Assembly: GCA_007570785.1 (NCBI GenBank)
Contig: ML662442.1
Span: forward strand, 60,226,180 to 60,290,179
Length of the DNA: 64,000 bases
DNA from: Antilocapra americana
Taxonomy: Eukaryota; Chordata; Mammalia; Artiodactyla; Antilocapridae
Direction: 5' to 3'
Under the pieces are notes generated by a model, which was not told the origin of the DNA, made no database searches, and saw nothing but the letters and a program-made list of their open reading frames with translations. Below are positions 11,105 to 22,567 of the stretch, piece after piece. Numbering within the stretch: position 1 is the stretch's first letter; every line of letters starts with the position of its first letter. The translations under genes were made by a program, and so were the position numbers.

Positions 11105-13319
11105 GTATATGTAAATACAAGGCTGTGTGTGTGGTATGTGCATGTTCTCATGTGCACTGAGATTTTCCACACATTCACTAATACCAAGGATTGCCCGATG
11201 CATTTAATAAAGGAGAAATTGAACATGGGCAGGAATATAGGTAATCTGTTTAAAGTCATCAAGTAATTATAGGAAAGCGTCTCAATATCTCAAATCCAAT
11301 GCTACTTGGTAAATCAGATCTCCTATTATACTTTTCTATTATTCATCAGAATTGATGAAAATCCTAGTCCAGGAATTTTATTGTGTTTTCCCCCTCACTC
11401 CTTCTCAGTCCCCAGCTTCGATTAACTTCATTGGTTGAAGTACTCTTGAATCCACTTTTTTCAGTTCTTTGTTTTACTTCCTTTTAGACATTAGGATTGT
11501 ACATTTCACTGATCTTAATAAACAAAACAAACAATAGCAATGAAGTTTCAGAGTTTACTAGCCTTGCTTGAAACTTTCTGAGCATTGAAATGCTATGTTT
11601 TATTTAAACCATTTCACCACCCATTGAAAAAGATATACTCATACAAATGAGGGAATCGAGACTCGACACTGTCACTTGGCTTAGCTAGTGTCCTTACCTT
11701 GCAGCCTGGACTCTAATCACAGCACTGTACCGCTATAGGACCATCAAGTCCTTCAAGCTAAATTGTACTCACTTGGACATGTTGACATAATTTGAACAAT
11801 GCATAATCTCCCAATTCTACACGTGGCTTGGATTCAATACCTTGGAAATCACAGTATTTTGGAAAAAAAAAAAAAGACGTCCAAATTAGACATATGCTCT
11901 TCTCAGTTTTTATTTATGCTTCAAAAATCTTACCCCCTTTCAGGACAATAGTTAAGTGAATGATTTAGAACATTCCTTTTTCAAGGTTTCATAAAAATGG
12001 AAGTACTTTACATCCTTTCTCTATTGCCAAGTGCAGAGGCACCATCCAGCCTGTTTTCTTACTGAAAACTAACTATAAAAATACAGCCCTCCATCTCTCT
12101 CAGTGGTAGATAAGAAGTACTGAAACAGCATTAATAATTAATGGGCAGACATGATGAAACTCCAGTTGCTCAGACTGCTGTCTCCACATAATCTGTATTT
12201 TATACAAAAGGAGAAAGATCTCAATGGAATTTCAGCTGTGACCGGATAAAAACTGCCAGCAGAATGTGATAAGGAAAGTCTAATGTGTATATTAATCATG
12301 TTTATAGCTCCTCATTTGTTGATATATTAGCCTAAACTCCTTTTAAAAATACATTTTTGATCACCAGTAGATTCATTTAATGCAACCAAACCTCAAATAG
12401 CATCCAATTAAAGTTTCCAATTTTTATTCATCAAAAATAATTAATCTCTCCCATAAATCATGAAACAAATGGGTTAAGAATTTTAGTGCAAGATGAGAAG
12501 CATTAAGCAAAGAAATCTAGAAAAGTTTGATGCATGATGTAAATATGCCATTGTATGTTTATAGCTGGAGTTAACATTTGGCACTTTTATTATCCAAATT
12601 GTTTTTGTAGATATAATGAACATATAATATGACTCAAAGTGAGATACAGTTTACCCTCAAATGGTGAAGACTTCAAACATGATACATTTTTATTTTTTCT
12701 GGATCAGTTAGAACAAAACTGATTACAGGGTTGGGGTGGAGCATAGACTGCTTCTAGAAATATTTTTTAGCTAAAAAGCCTAAGAAAATAAAGCCAATTT
12801 AATCCACAAGAAAAAAGGTTGCTGGGAATAACTTAGTGAATTTTTTGACAATGAAAAAAATATAGAAACTAAAACCTAGGGGAAATTTGTTCAATTGCTC
12901 ATATTCAATAATCCTTGAAATTTATACTAAGCTACATCACATCCTAAATTTGTCACAAAAGTTAAGGCTGAATTGTGGATGATAGATGAGAGAGGGAGGG
13001 GAAGATGTATTAAATCTAGAAATGTGTCATTTATCTACATTATCAAGAAAGTTGGACATGCAAAAAACTTCCCCAGATACACACAGATCTATGTTCACTG
13101 TTTGGAATCGTTCATTACAGATGTGTTTAAACATCATCTTATAATTTTGCTATTGGTCTAAATATTTCTATGACAGTCATGTTTGTGAATCAAAACCTCT
13201 AAGTTTTGGGACTGAAGAAATTAGAATAAGTCCTAGAGAAGTCAAGCTGTAGAGAATGTAAAAAAAGAAGTCACAAAAATAAAAGAAGATAATAACTCTT
13301 AAAAGTCTTAGGGTTTTTT
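11105..13319. other. Unrecognised AT-rich DNA
   Basis: A 2.2-kb stretch without recognised repeats or coding signatures. Contains a 13-bp A run near 11862. Open frames are at or below about 70 codons and lack features. Confidence 0.45.
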
Positions 13320-13480
13320 TTTCAAGTCTTTATTGAATTTGTTACAGTATTTTTTCTGTTTTCTGTTTTTATTTTTTGGTCTCAAGGCATATGGGATCTC
13401 AGCCCCCTGACAAGGGATGGAATCTGAACTCACTGCATTGGAAAGCAAAGTCTTATCCGCTGGATGGCCAGGGAAGTCCC
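13320..13480 (-). mobile_element. CHR-type SINE
   Basis: Nearly complete in reverse: tail side 'caagtctttattgaatttgt', then 'tatgggatctcagccccctg' and the head 'cgctggatggccagggaagt'. Possible diverged duplication around 'cttagggtttt' and 'ccctaggtttt' on the flanks. Confidence 0.88.
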
Positions 13481-13904
13481 CAAAACCCTAGGTTTTGTTT
13501 GCTTAAAAGAAATGCAGTTACATCAAAGAATACATTAACTTATGTGATCAGGACATAGTGTAGGAGCAATTTAATTCGTGTCTTATAAAGACCAAATAAA
13601 ACTACACTAAGGAAAATAAATTGCCCATAACAAACCCTCTTCCCCCAGACATGACTATATATAATAATCTGGACCTTTGGGCTCCACCAGATACAAGCGG
13701 GATGAACCAGGGGACCTGAGTTAAAGTCAGTTTATCACGCCATTGAAAAAAATAAGTCACAGGTCTTTCTACCAATAGCCAATCAGTATCATCACCAGTT
13801 CCATTGTAAAGATAGTACTTTATTAGTGAATTCAGCAAAATTTTATAAACTGATATGTTTTGAGAACCTTAGCTGCCAGGTCATTCCAAAGCTTGGATGT
13901 TATG
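13481..13904. other. Unrecognised DNA
   Basis: No gene or repeat identified. Confidence 0.4.
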
Positions 13905-14110
13905 AAGAAAGCACAAGAGGCAGAGTTTCATGACCTCAGTAAGCAAACCCTTTACCCTCTATAAATGTATTTATTCACTTGTAATATGGGGATAATAATG
14001 CCTAATCTGCTTGGCTCACAGAAATCAAATGAGGGTTTTTCTTTAATGAGAAAAGGTGTGAAAAAGGGCCTGTGGAACTATAAATACCACACAGATGTGA
14101 AGTGTAATTA
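13905..14110 (+). mobile_element. MIR SINE, diverged
   Basis: The order of MIR landmarks is kept: 'cacttgtaatatggggataa' (core 'tctgtaaaatggggataa'), then 'cctaatctgcttggctcaca' and 'aaatgagg'. Confidence 0.7.
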
Positions 14111-14626
14111 ATAAGCTACAGGGTTTCTCACCTTTACATACAATTCCTAAGAATCAAGAATTAAAGCTGAGTCCCTGGATCTCCAAATCTAGTTCATCTC
14201 CTCTGGAAATTCTACCATTAGCCTATAACTGGCATTCCTCCAAAGGAAGCTTAAAGAATACTATTAATTCCATGGCAAATGTTATCCCTTCCAAAAAAGA
14301 GTCTTATTGTGTAACCTGCCTGGGAAACACTTGGGTTTAGTTGCACAGGTTTATTTCCTGCAATACATCTCAGAACCTTTAATATGTGTGCTAGGAACCT
14401 CTAAGAGGAAGGCTCTTGAAAGGAATTTTCCCAAACTTACTTAGCTGTGGAAATTGTTCATTGCAAATCATCTCTTGGGATTGTCATTCTGCAGAAATTA
14501 CTTTAGAAAACACTGATGAAACCTTTTGGAATTTCTCAGAATGTATGCATTGAAAGCACACTGGCTTGCAATTCTCCTGAGGCTCACAAAACTACAATGA
14601 GATCAGAATTCCTCAAAGCGAGGTCA
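14111..14626. other. Unrecognised DNA
   Basis: No coding or repeat signature that I can support. Confidence 0.4.
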
Positions 14627-14644
14627 CTGGAGAAGCTTGTCTGG

Positions 14645-14854
14645 GCTACCCCTGTGGTTCAGTGGTAAATAATCTTCCCATAATGCAGGAGCCACAGGTT
14701 TGGTCCCTGGGTAGGGAAGATCCCCTGAAGGAGGACATGGCAACCCACTCCAGTATTCTTGCCTCAAGAATCCCATGGACAGAGGAGCCTGGAGGGCTAC
14801 AGTCCAGAGAGTCACAAAGAGTCAGACACAACTGAAATGACTTAGCACACAGGC
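14645..14854 (+). mobile_element. Bov-tA SINE with target-site duplication
   Basis: Full copy from 'ctacccctgtggttcagtgg' to 'tcagacacaactgaaatgac'. Flanked by 'ctggagaagcttgt' (14627-14640) and 'cctgagaagctta' (14855-14867). Confidence 0.92.
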
Positions 14855-14870
14855 CCTGAGAAGCTTACTT

Positions 14871-15428
14871 AAAATGAAAATTCCAGAGGCTCACCTAGGA
14901 CTTCAGGTAGAGTCACAAGAATCCACATTAAAAAAAAAAAATTAGCTCCTTAGATAAATCTGTACCAAGTATTGCCAGACTGCAGTTGGAAAAATGCTGC
15001 CGCTCCAGCAGTGGTTGATGGTAGTCCTGGTGGTGGTTTTAACAGTTCATAGCATTAACAGCTCACCGATGAGACATCTATGACAGAATTGTGCTTTGTG
15101 AGCCCCAGAGAAAAACTTAGCTTGGAAAATCTCTAGAGAGATCAATTCTTTTAGTACCCTAACAGTGCCTTCCTCTCCTGATTGATCAGCAGCTATAAGG
15201 ACCATTGAATTTTGCACCTAAAACTTCAGATACAATATTTTGCCTTTAAAAAATGACATACCTCGAAGAGTAAGAACACAAGTATTTCCCAACATGAGTT
15301 CTTTGGAAATTCAAATGTATATACCTGAAAAAGGAGAAAAATGTAACATCCGCTTTGCTAGCAGAGCTATTAGAAATGGAAAGGAAAACTGAGCACCTTT
15401 CTTGGACCTTTAACATAATGAGTAAGTG
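14871..15428. other. Unrecognised DNA with an A run
   Basis: Includes a 12-bp A run near 14930. Nothing else recognised. Confidence 0.4.
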
Positions 15429-15592
15429 TGTTGTGTTTTAGTTGCTCAGTCGTGTCTGACTGTAGCCCACCAGGCTCCTCTGTCCATTGTATTTCCCAGG
15501 CAAGAATACTTGAGTGGATTGCCATGTCCTTCTCCAGAGGCTCCTCCTGATTCAGGAATTGAACCCAGATCTTCTGCATTGCAGGCAGATGG
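15429..15592 (-). mobile_element. Bov-tA SINE with internal deletion
   Basis: Reverse copy in which 'cagtcgtgtctgactg' runs straight into 'tagcccaccaggctcc', skipping the usual 'ctttgcgaccccatgg' part. Ends at 'gcattgcaggcagat'. Confidence 0.9.
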
Positions 15593-16014
15593 AGTGAAGT
15601 AATACTGCGTAGAAATGGTTATAGTGACTACATGATATTATCAATACGCTCAGCCCTGGATAAACACACAGTTTGAAATTAACCTAGAAAGAGAAATTTA
15701 AACTATTCTCTCTTTAAGACCTACTGATCTTATGGTCCATATTAAGCATCAGAAATACTACATTTAATGTGAATGAAAGGAGATGGCATATTTATCAATC
15801 TCTGCAGCACTCAAAAGACTTTTGTGCAGGACTCTTTTTATGTATTTCCCTAATACTATGAGACTATTGTGTATCTGTGAATTCCCAAGTAAGAAAAAAA
15901 AAAAGTCTGCATTCAACTGGCTTTGGGAAGCATTTATCACTAGTTCTTTGGTTCATCACACTGCAACATTTCAGACCAGTTTCCAACCCCACTGATGATG
16001 TATCATGGAAGAGA
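15593..16014. other. Unrecognised DNA
   Basis: Contains a short A run near 15894. No other features recognised. Confidence 0.4.
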
Positions 16015-16215
16015 TGAGTTCTGGAGCCAGCTGGCTAGAATTTGAATCTTAGCTGTTTTGTTTACTGAGGTTTTCAAACAGTCAAAACTTCAGAGTTTTC
16101 ATCTGTAACATGGGATAATAACAGTATCTACCTGTCAGAATTGTCTTGTGAATATCAAACAAGAAAATGCACAGTGCCCGGCATGTACTAAGAGCTCAGA
16201 AATGCTAGTTCCTAT
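16015..16215 (+). mobile_element. MIR SINE
   Basis: Well preserved for a MIR: 'tctggagccagctggctaga', 'ttcatctgtaacatgggata' and 'cacagtgcccggcatgtact' appear in the expected order and spacing. Confidence 0.88.
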
Positions 16216-16377
16216 TTTCCCGGTCACCTCAGAAGAAGGTCATACTTTATGGCTTTTCTCTCTCCTGTGAGTCTAGAAAAGGACTTTGCATACAGAAGGG
16301 AACCCTTTGATACCTTCTGGAAGTTGAAAAAAGGAATGTGTAGAATTTAGGATGTTTTAAAAACCTCTGAATGCTAT

Positions 16378-16540
16378 TCTCTCAAATCATCCCACCCTCC
16401 CCTTTTCCCACAGAGTCCAGAAGTCTGTTCTTTACATCTGTGTCTCCTTTGCTCCCATGCATGTAGGATCATCATTACCATCTTTCTAAATTCCATAGAT
16501 ATGTGTTAATATACAGTATTTGCTGTCTCTTTCTGATTCA
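16378..16540 (-). mobile_element. L1 (bovid) 3' UTR fragment
   Basis: 'cacagagtccagaagtctgt' and 'accatctttctaaattccat' match, with few changes, the same L1 part at 51900-52010 in this window. Only about 160 bp remain. Confidence 0.82.
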
Positions 16541-17017
16541 AGTTGATATACGGCAACAAAAAAAAAACCATTACAGTATTGTAATTCAGTCAGTTCAGTT
16601 CAGTCGCTCAGTCGTGTCTGACTCTTTGCGACCCCATGAATCACAGCAGCCCAGGCCTCCCTGTCCATCATCAACTCCTGGAGTCTACCCAAACCCATGT
16701 CCATCAGGTTGGTGATGCCATCCAGCCATCTGTCTTCCCCTTCCTCCTGCCCCCAATCCTTCCCAGCATCAGGGTCTTTTCCAGTGAGTCAACTCTTCGC
16801 ATGAGGTGGCCTAAGTATTGGAGTTTCAGCTTCAACATCAGTCTTTCCAATGAACATCCAGGACTGATCTCGTTTAGGATGGACTGGTTGGATCTCCTTG
16901 CAGTCCAAGAGACTCTCAAGAGTCTTCTCCAACACCATAGTTCAAAAGCATCAATTCTTCAATGCTCAGTTTTCTTTACAGTCCAACTCTTACATCCATA
17001 CATGACTACTGGAAAAA

Positions 17018-17172
17018 CCATAGCCTTGACTAGACTAACTTTTGTTGACAAAGTAATGTCTCTGCTTTTCAAAATGCTATCTAGGTTGGTCATAACCATA
17101 GCTTTGACAATATGAACATTTGTTGGCAAAGTAATGTCTCTGCTTTATAATACGATGTCTATGTTAGTCATA
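17018..17172. repeat. Tandem duplication inside BovB (two units of about 78 bp)
   Basis: Unit 1 (17018-17095) and unit 2 (17096-17172) both run from 'ccatag.cttgac' through 'aaagtaatgtctctgctt' to 'ggt/agtcata'. Other BovB copies here carry one unit only. The units differ at many positions, so the duplication is old. Confidence 0.85.
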
Positions 17173-17531
17173 GCTTCTCTTCCAAGGAGTAAGCATCTTT
17201 TAATTTCATGGCTGCAGTCACCATCTGCAATGATCTTGGAGCTCAAAAATATAACGTCTGTCACTGTTTCCACATCTATTTGCCATAAAGTGATGGGATA
17301 GGATGCCATGATCTTTGTTTTTTTAATGTTGAGTTTTAAGCTGGCTTTGTCACTCTCCTCTTTCATTAGACTCTTTAGTTCCTCTTCACTTTCTGCCATA
17401 AAGGTGGTGTCATCTGCATATCTGAGGTTATGGATATTTCTCCTGGCAATCTTGATTCCAGCTTGTGCTTCTTCCAGGCAAGTGTTTCTCATAATGTACT
17501 CTGCATTTAAGTTAAATAAGCAGGGTGACAA
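17145..17531 (-). pseudogene. BovB reverse transcriptase fragment
   Basis: A 129-codon minus-strand frame holds 'SPCLFNLNAEYIMRNTCLEE', 'NIHNLRYADDTTFMAESEEE' and 'DGDCSHEIKRCLLLGREAMT': the RT palm with the YADD box and the segment after it. Adjacent frames (17666-17980, with 'IQQYVNHELPDVQAGFRKGR') carry the upstream RT fingers but are out of frame, so the polymerase is broken. Confidence 0.9.
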
Positions 17532-17665
17532 TATACAGCCTTGACTTTCTTATTTTCCTATTTGGAACCAGTCTGTTGCTCCATGTCTGGTTCTAACTGT
17601 TGCTTCCTGACCTGCATACAGGTTTCTCAAGAGGCAGATCAGGTGGTCTGGTATTCCCATCTCCT

Positions 17666-17980
17666 TCAGAATTTTCCAAAGTTATTGTGACCCACACAGT
17701 CAAAGTCTTTGGCATAGTCAATAAAGCAGAAATAGATGTTTTTCTGGAACTCTCTTGCTTTTTTGATGATCCAGTGGATGTTGGCAATTTGATCTCTGGT
17801 TCCTCTGCCTTTTCTAAAACCAGCTTGAACATCTGGAAGTTCATGGTTCACATACTGCTGAATCCTGGCTTGGAGAATTTTGAGCATTAGTTTATTAGCG
17901 TGTGAGACAAGTTCAAATGTGCAGTAGTTCAAGCATTCTTTGGCATTGCCTTTCTTTGGAATTGGCATGAAAACTGACAT
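17666..17980 (-). pseudogene. BovB reverse transcriptase N-terminal fragment
   Basis: A 105-codon frame with 'SVFMPIPKKGNAKECLNYCT', 'FRKGRGTRDQIANIHWIIKK' and 'CFIDYAKDFDCVGHNNFGKF'. The last is RT motif A, where the usual 'FIDYAKAFD' has become 'FIDYAKDFD' but the catalytic aspartates are kept. It precedes the YADD fragment but is separated by frame breaks. Confidence 0.88.
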
Positions 17981-18168
17981 TTTCCAGTCCTGTGGCCGTT
18001 GCTGAGTTTTCCAAATATGCTGGCATACTGAGTGCAGGCACTTTCACAGCATCATCTTTCAGGATTTGAAATAGCTCAACTGGAATTCCATCACCTCCAC
18101 GAGCTTTGTTCATAATGATGCTATCTAAGGCCCACTTGACTTCACATTCCAGGATGTCTGGCTCTAGG

Positions 18169-18621
18169 TGTAATTACCCTCCAACTAAAATAAATTAATT
18201 AATTTTGAAAAGATTCTTGGATATAAAATATATTAAAGTAAGATTTGTTTTTTACTTGATTTTTAGATTTTCACAAATCTATATTAACATGAAAATTGAA
18301 ATATTTATATATAGGACATCTCTGTGTTATCTATTTAGTAATTAAAGTTTGGAAGTGATTTTTAAAAAAAAAACCTATGAATGTCTTCTTTGGACTTTAA
18401 GAATATTATAAGACAGTTTGGAGAAGAGTAAGTATGTGATGCTATGTGTTAGCCTAAACCCTGCTTCTCCATTCTGGACCCAGCAATCAGAGGTGGGCTT
18501 CTCAGCCCTATGGGTTCTGCCTCTCCCCTGGTAAGATGCCTTGAATGTGTACTCCTTTGAAGATGTTTTTCAGAATAATCCTCTGAATAAGGGTGTAGCT
18601 GATCTTCATAGAAAACTTAGA
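18169..18621. other. Unrecognised AT-rich DNA
   Basis: No gene or repeat recognised. A short A run lies near 18364. Confidence 0.4.
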
Positions 18622-18833
18622 AAAGTGAAAGTGAAGTTGCTCAATCATGTCCAACTCTTTGCGACCAAATGGACTGTAGCCTACCAGACTCCTCTGTCCA
18701 TGGGATTTTCCAGGTATGGGTACTGTAGTGGGTTGCCATTTCCTTCTCCAGGGGCTCTTCCCAACCCAGTGATTGAACCTGGGTCTCCCGCATTACTGGA
18801 AGACATTTTACCATCTGAGCCACCAGGGAAGCC
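18622..18833 (-). mobile_element. Bov-tA SINE
   Basis: Complete reverse copy from the 'aaagtgaaagtgaagttgct' tail to 'ccatctgagccaccagggaa'. Confidence 0.95.
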
Positions 18834-19391
18834 TGCAGTGAAACACATTATCAAATAATAATGCTTTGTTTGTGGAACTACCATACCATCATATGCTGTA
18901 CTGCTTTTATTTATAGGACGGTATCTTTTAGTCCTGCCCAAACAGCAAGAATGTAAGGTCTTGCTTCATCAGCTGAAAGCAAAATTGCTACTATGAAAAA
19001 TGTGGTGTGTGCTGAAGAATATCACTTACACGCTGGTGTGTCCTGGAGACGTTGCTAGACAGTATGCCAGGAAAAGCTACACTCGCTGATTGCACTTTTA
19101 ACCCAATGATAAGTGGAACACTGAAAACCCAGTAGAGTAAGAACTACAAATATTTAAACTACCATTTCACTTCTACATTTGATGATGAAAAATATTATGT
19201 TAGAGTATGAATAAAAGTGAGATGATTGTTTGTATCTGCACTTTTAGACATAAAGCATAACTGGTTTATTTCCTTGTGGCAGGAATAAGGATGGTGGTGA
19301 GGAGAGGGACTGAAACTGACTTATACCTGGTAGAAAGTAGAGCAATCATCTTTCGTCTCTTCCTGGACATTGCCATGTGACCCATTCTCAA
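18834..19391. other. Unrecognised DNA
   Basis: Nothing recognised in this stretch. Confidence 0.4.
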
Positions 19392-19408
19392 TCCTGTTGG
19401 ACTAGAAT
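19392..19408. repeat. BovB target-site duplication, left copy
   Basis: 'tcctgttggactagaat'. The right copy at 21396-21412 differs at one base (t to c). Confidence 0.93.
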
Positions 19409-20086
19409 CAGTTCACTTCAGGTCAGTTCAGTCTCTCAGTCATGTCTGACTCTTTGCGACCCCATTGCAGCATGCCAGGCTTCCCTGCCTATCAACGACT
19501 CCCGGAGCTTACTCAAACTCATGTCCTTAGAGTCGGTGATGCCATCCCCTCATCTGCTGTCGTCGCCTTCTCCTCCTGCTTTCAGTCTTTCCCAGCACCA
19601 GAGTCTTTTCCAGCGAGTCAGTTCCTTCCATCAATTGGTCAAAGTATTGGAGTTTCAGCTTCAGCATCAGTCCTTCCAATGAATATTCAGGACTGATTTC
19701 CTTTAGGATTAACTGGTTGGATCCCTTGCAGTCCAAGAGACTCTCAAGAGTCTTTTCCAACACCACAAAAGCATCAATTCTTCAGTGCTCAGTTTTCTTT
19801 ATAGTCCAACTCTCACATCCATACATCACTACTGGAAAAATCATAGCCTTGACTAGATGGATCTTTGTTGGCAAAGTAATGTCTCTGCTTTTAATATGAT
19901 GTCTAGGCTGGTCATAGTTTTTCTTTCAAGGAGCAAGCACCTTTTAATTTCATGGCTACAGTCACCATCTACAGTGATTTGGGAGCTCAAAAAAATAGTC
20001 TGTCACTGTTTCCATTGTTTCCTCTTCTATTTGCCATTAAGTGATGGGACTGGATGCCATGATCTTAGTTTTCTCAATGTCGAGTT

Positions 20087-20607
20087 TTAAGCCAATATTT
20101 TACTCTCCTCTTTCATTTTCATCAATAGGCTTTTCAGTTTTTCTTTGCTTTCTGCCATAAAAGTGGTATCATCTGCATATCTGAGGTTATTGATATTTCT
20201 CCCAGCAATCTTGATTCCAGCTTGTGCTTCATTCAGCCCAGCATTTCTCATGATGTACTCTGCATATAAGTTAAATAAGCAGGGTGACAATATACAGACT
20301 TGACGTACTCCTTTTACTATTTGGAACCAGTCTATTGTTCCATGTCCAGTTCTAATTGCTACTTCTGAACCTGCATCAGATTTCTCAGGAGGCAAGTCAT
20401 GTGGCCTGGTATTCCTGTCTCTTGAAGAATTTCCCACAGTTTGTTGTGATCCACACAGTCAAAGGCTTTGGCATAGTCAATAAAGCAAAAGTAGATATTC
20501 TGGTATTCTCTTGCTTTTTCAATGGTCCAACAAATGTTGGCAATTTGATCTCTGGTTTCTCTATCTTTTCTAAATACAGGTTGAACATCTGGAAGTTCAC
20601 AGTTCAC
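20087..20607 (-). pseudogene. BovB reverse transcriptase remnant (two frames)
   Basis: Frame 20359-20607 carries 'ELPDVQPVFRKDRETRDQIA' and 'FIDYAKAFDCVDHNKLWEIL' (RT motif A). Frame 20087-20437 carries 'SPCLFNLYAEYIMRNAGLNE' and 'NINNLRYADDTTFMAESKEK' (YADD). They overlap in different frames, so a frameshift separates motif A from the YADD box. Confidence 0.9.
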
Positions 20608-21003
20608 ATACTATTGAAGCCTGGCTCGGAGAATTTTGAGCATTATTTTGCTAGCATGTGAGATGAGTGCATTTGTTCAGTAGTTTGAACATTCTTTGGC
20701 GTTGCCTTTCTTTAGGATTGGAATGAAAACTGACCTTTTCCAGGCCTGTGGCCATTGCTGAGTTTTCCAAATTTGCTGGCATATTGAGTTCAGGCACTTT
20801 CACAACATCATCTTTTAGGACTTGAAATAGTTCAACTGGAATTCAATCACCTCCACCAACTTTTTTCATAGTGAAGCTTCCTAAGGCCCATTTGACTTCA
20901 CATTCCAAGATATCTGGCTTTAGGTGAGTGATCACATCATCGTGGTTATCTGGGTCATGAACATATTTATTTGTATAGTTCTTCTGTGTATTTTTGCCAC
21001 TTC

Positions 21004-21237
21004 TTAATATCTTCTGCTTCTATTAGGTCCATACCATTTCTGGCCTTTATTGTGCCCATCTTTGCATGAAATGTTTCCTGCAACAGTATCAGTATCAGTA
21101 TCAGTATCAGTATCTCTGATTTTCTTGAAGAGATCTCTAGTCTTTCCCATTCTGTTGTTTTCCTCTATTTCTTTACATCGATCACTGAGGAAGGCTTTCT
21201 TATCTCTTCTTGCTATTCTCTGGAACTCTGCATTCAA
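21004..21237 (-). pseudogene. BovB ORF linker fragment with (Asp-Thr) repeat
   Basis: A 78-codon minus-strand frame: 'MNAEFQRIARRDKKAFLSDR' and 'NRMGKTRDLFKKIRDTDTDT'. The equivalent frame at 53228-53554 reads 'NRMGKTRDLFKNIRDTKGTF', so the Asp-Thr run here is an expansion of a hexamer in the DNA. Confidence 0.88.
21085..21114 (+). repeat. (AGTATC)5 hexanucleotide repeat
   Basis: Five perfect units inside BovB. The corresponding site in the other BovB copy that covers it (about 53418) has no such array. Confidence 0.95.
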
Positions 21238-21492
21238 AGGGGTTTATCTTTCCTTTTCTCCTTTGCCTTTAGTGTCTTTTCTTTTTTCATCTATTTGTAA
21301 GGCCTCCTCAGACAACCAGTTTGCCTTTTTGCATTTCTTTTTCTTGTGGATGGTCTTGATCACTGCCTCCTGTACAGTTGTGAGCTCATTCCCTGTCCTG
21401 TTGGACCAGAATACACATTCTTTTATTCAAAGCTAAATGTGACCCAGTCTGGTTACTTTCCTAAATGTGACCTATTGGGTAAAGACCCATTT

Positions 21493-21684
21493 GTTGTTGC
21501 TGCTGTTGTTTAGTCACTAATTCATGCCCTACTCTTTTGAGACCCTATAGACTGTAGCTTGCCAAGCTTAGATATCCATGGGACTTCCCAGGCAAGAATA
21601 CTGGAGTATGTTGTCGTTTCCTTCTCCAGGGGATCTTCCCAACCCAGGGGTCGAACCTGTGTCTCTTAGGTCTCCTGCATTAGA
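21493..21684 (-). mobile_element. Bov-tA SINE, head degraded
   Basis: Reverse copy from 'gttgttgctgctgttgttta' to 'ggtctcctgcattag'. The usual last 30 bp of the tRNA-like head are missing. Confidence 0.9.
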
Positions 21685-21690
21685 AGAGTT

Positions 21691-22375
21691 TCTATTTCAC
21701 TTTTCATTCCTTTCTAGTTGGGTTTTCTCAAGGACATGTTTGCCTGAAAAATTTATACGCCAGAGTGTATAAAGTGAATGTTCAAGTTGGGAAGAGCTTT
21801 ACTGACTGTTCAAACTAAACTTTTTTAAAAAACAAATGAGGATACTAAGATTTCATGAGATTGTGTAACTGTCAACAGCCATTACTGAAAGAGCTAAGAC
21901 TAGAATTTAAGCTAGTATGCTTTTTATGTCTAGTCTTGAAGACTTTGGGCTACATCAAAATAGTCATCTACAGATTAACGAGTCCTAGGCTGTGTAAATC
22001 CTGTAAATGCAGTGTCATTTCCCTGCACTTTGCTTGCCAAGATCCAAATTTAAAATCTACCATTAATAGTTACAGTTCAAACTTGATTTTGCCTTTGCCT
22101 TTATTTATTTATGCATTTAAAATATTTTTTGGTGCTAATGACTTAATATTTTAAAATCTTACTGTGTTGTGTGATTTGGGACACTATCTCATTTTTTTTT
22201 TTCTTTTCCAGAAGAAAGAAGGTTAAATTTTAAAAGGGCTCCGTCAATATAAAAGGATTCAGTCATATGCACTTAAATAATCAAATGAGCTGTGAGAGGT
22301 GAGATAGGATGTTGATTGAGGCCAGCAAGGAGAAGCAATGGAAGAAGAAGGAGCAGAGAGACAGAGGACGAGTTA
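21691..22375. other. Unrecognised DNA
   Basis: One 100-codon plus frame at 21855-22154 shows no family resemblance. No repeat recognised. Confidence 0.4.
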
Positions 22376-22386
22376 AGAGGCCATGG

Positions 22387-22556
22387 GGGGAACTCTCTGG
22401 TAGTTCAGTGGCTAAGACTCCACACTCCCAATGCAGGGGGGCTAGGTTCAATCCTCTGTCAGGAAACTAGATCCAACATGCTGCAACTAAGATTTTGCAT
22501 GCCACAACTAAGACCCACTGCAGCAAAATATATAAATAAATGATACTGAAAACAAA
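22387..22556 (+). mobile_element. CHR-type SINE with target-site duplication
   Basis: Plus copy from 'gggaactctctggtagttca' through 'ggttcaatcctctgtcagga' and 'tttgcatgccacaactaaga' to an A-rich tail. Flanked by 'agaggccatgg' (22376-22386) and 'agaagccatgg' (22557-22567). Confidence 0.93.
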
Positions 22557-22567
22557 AGAAGCCATGG

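Larger units (their letters stand above)
16587..18168 (-). mobile_element. BovB LINE, about 1.6 kb, 5'-truncated
   Basis: Reverse orientation, starting with the '(t)cagttcagt' terminal repeats at 16587 and running through the reverse transcriptase into the linker ('ccagcttgaacatctggaag', 'acttcacattccaggatgtc'). A short flanking match 'tgtaatt' (16580-16586 and 18169-18175) is a possible duplication. Contains an internal tandem duplication at 17018-17172. Confidence 0.93.
19409..21395 (-). mobile_element. BovB LINE, 1.99 kb, 5'-truncated, bounded by duplications
   Basis: The longest uninterrupted BovB in the window. From the 3' end ('gtctctcagtcatgtctgac') it extends through the RT and the linker upstream of it ('gaaggctttcttatctcttc') to 'catttctttttcttgtggat'. 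The 17-bp flanking duplication proves one insertion event, truncated at its 5' end. Confidence 0.96.

Noticed and set aside
16636..17115. 160-codon plus-strand open frame
   Set aside because: Antisense shadow of the BovB C-terminal region. The same residues recur in the antisense of the other BovB copies.
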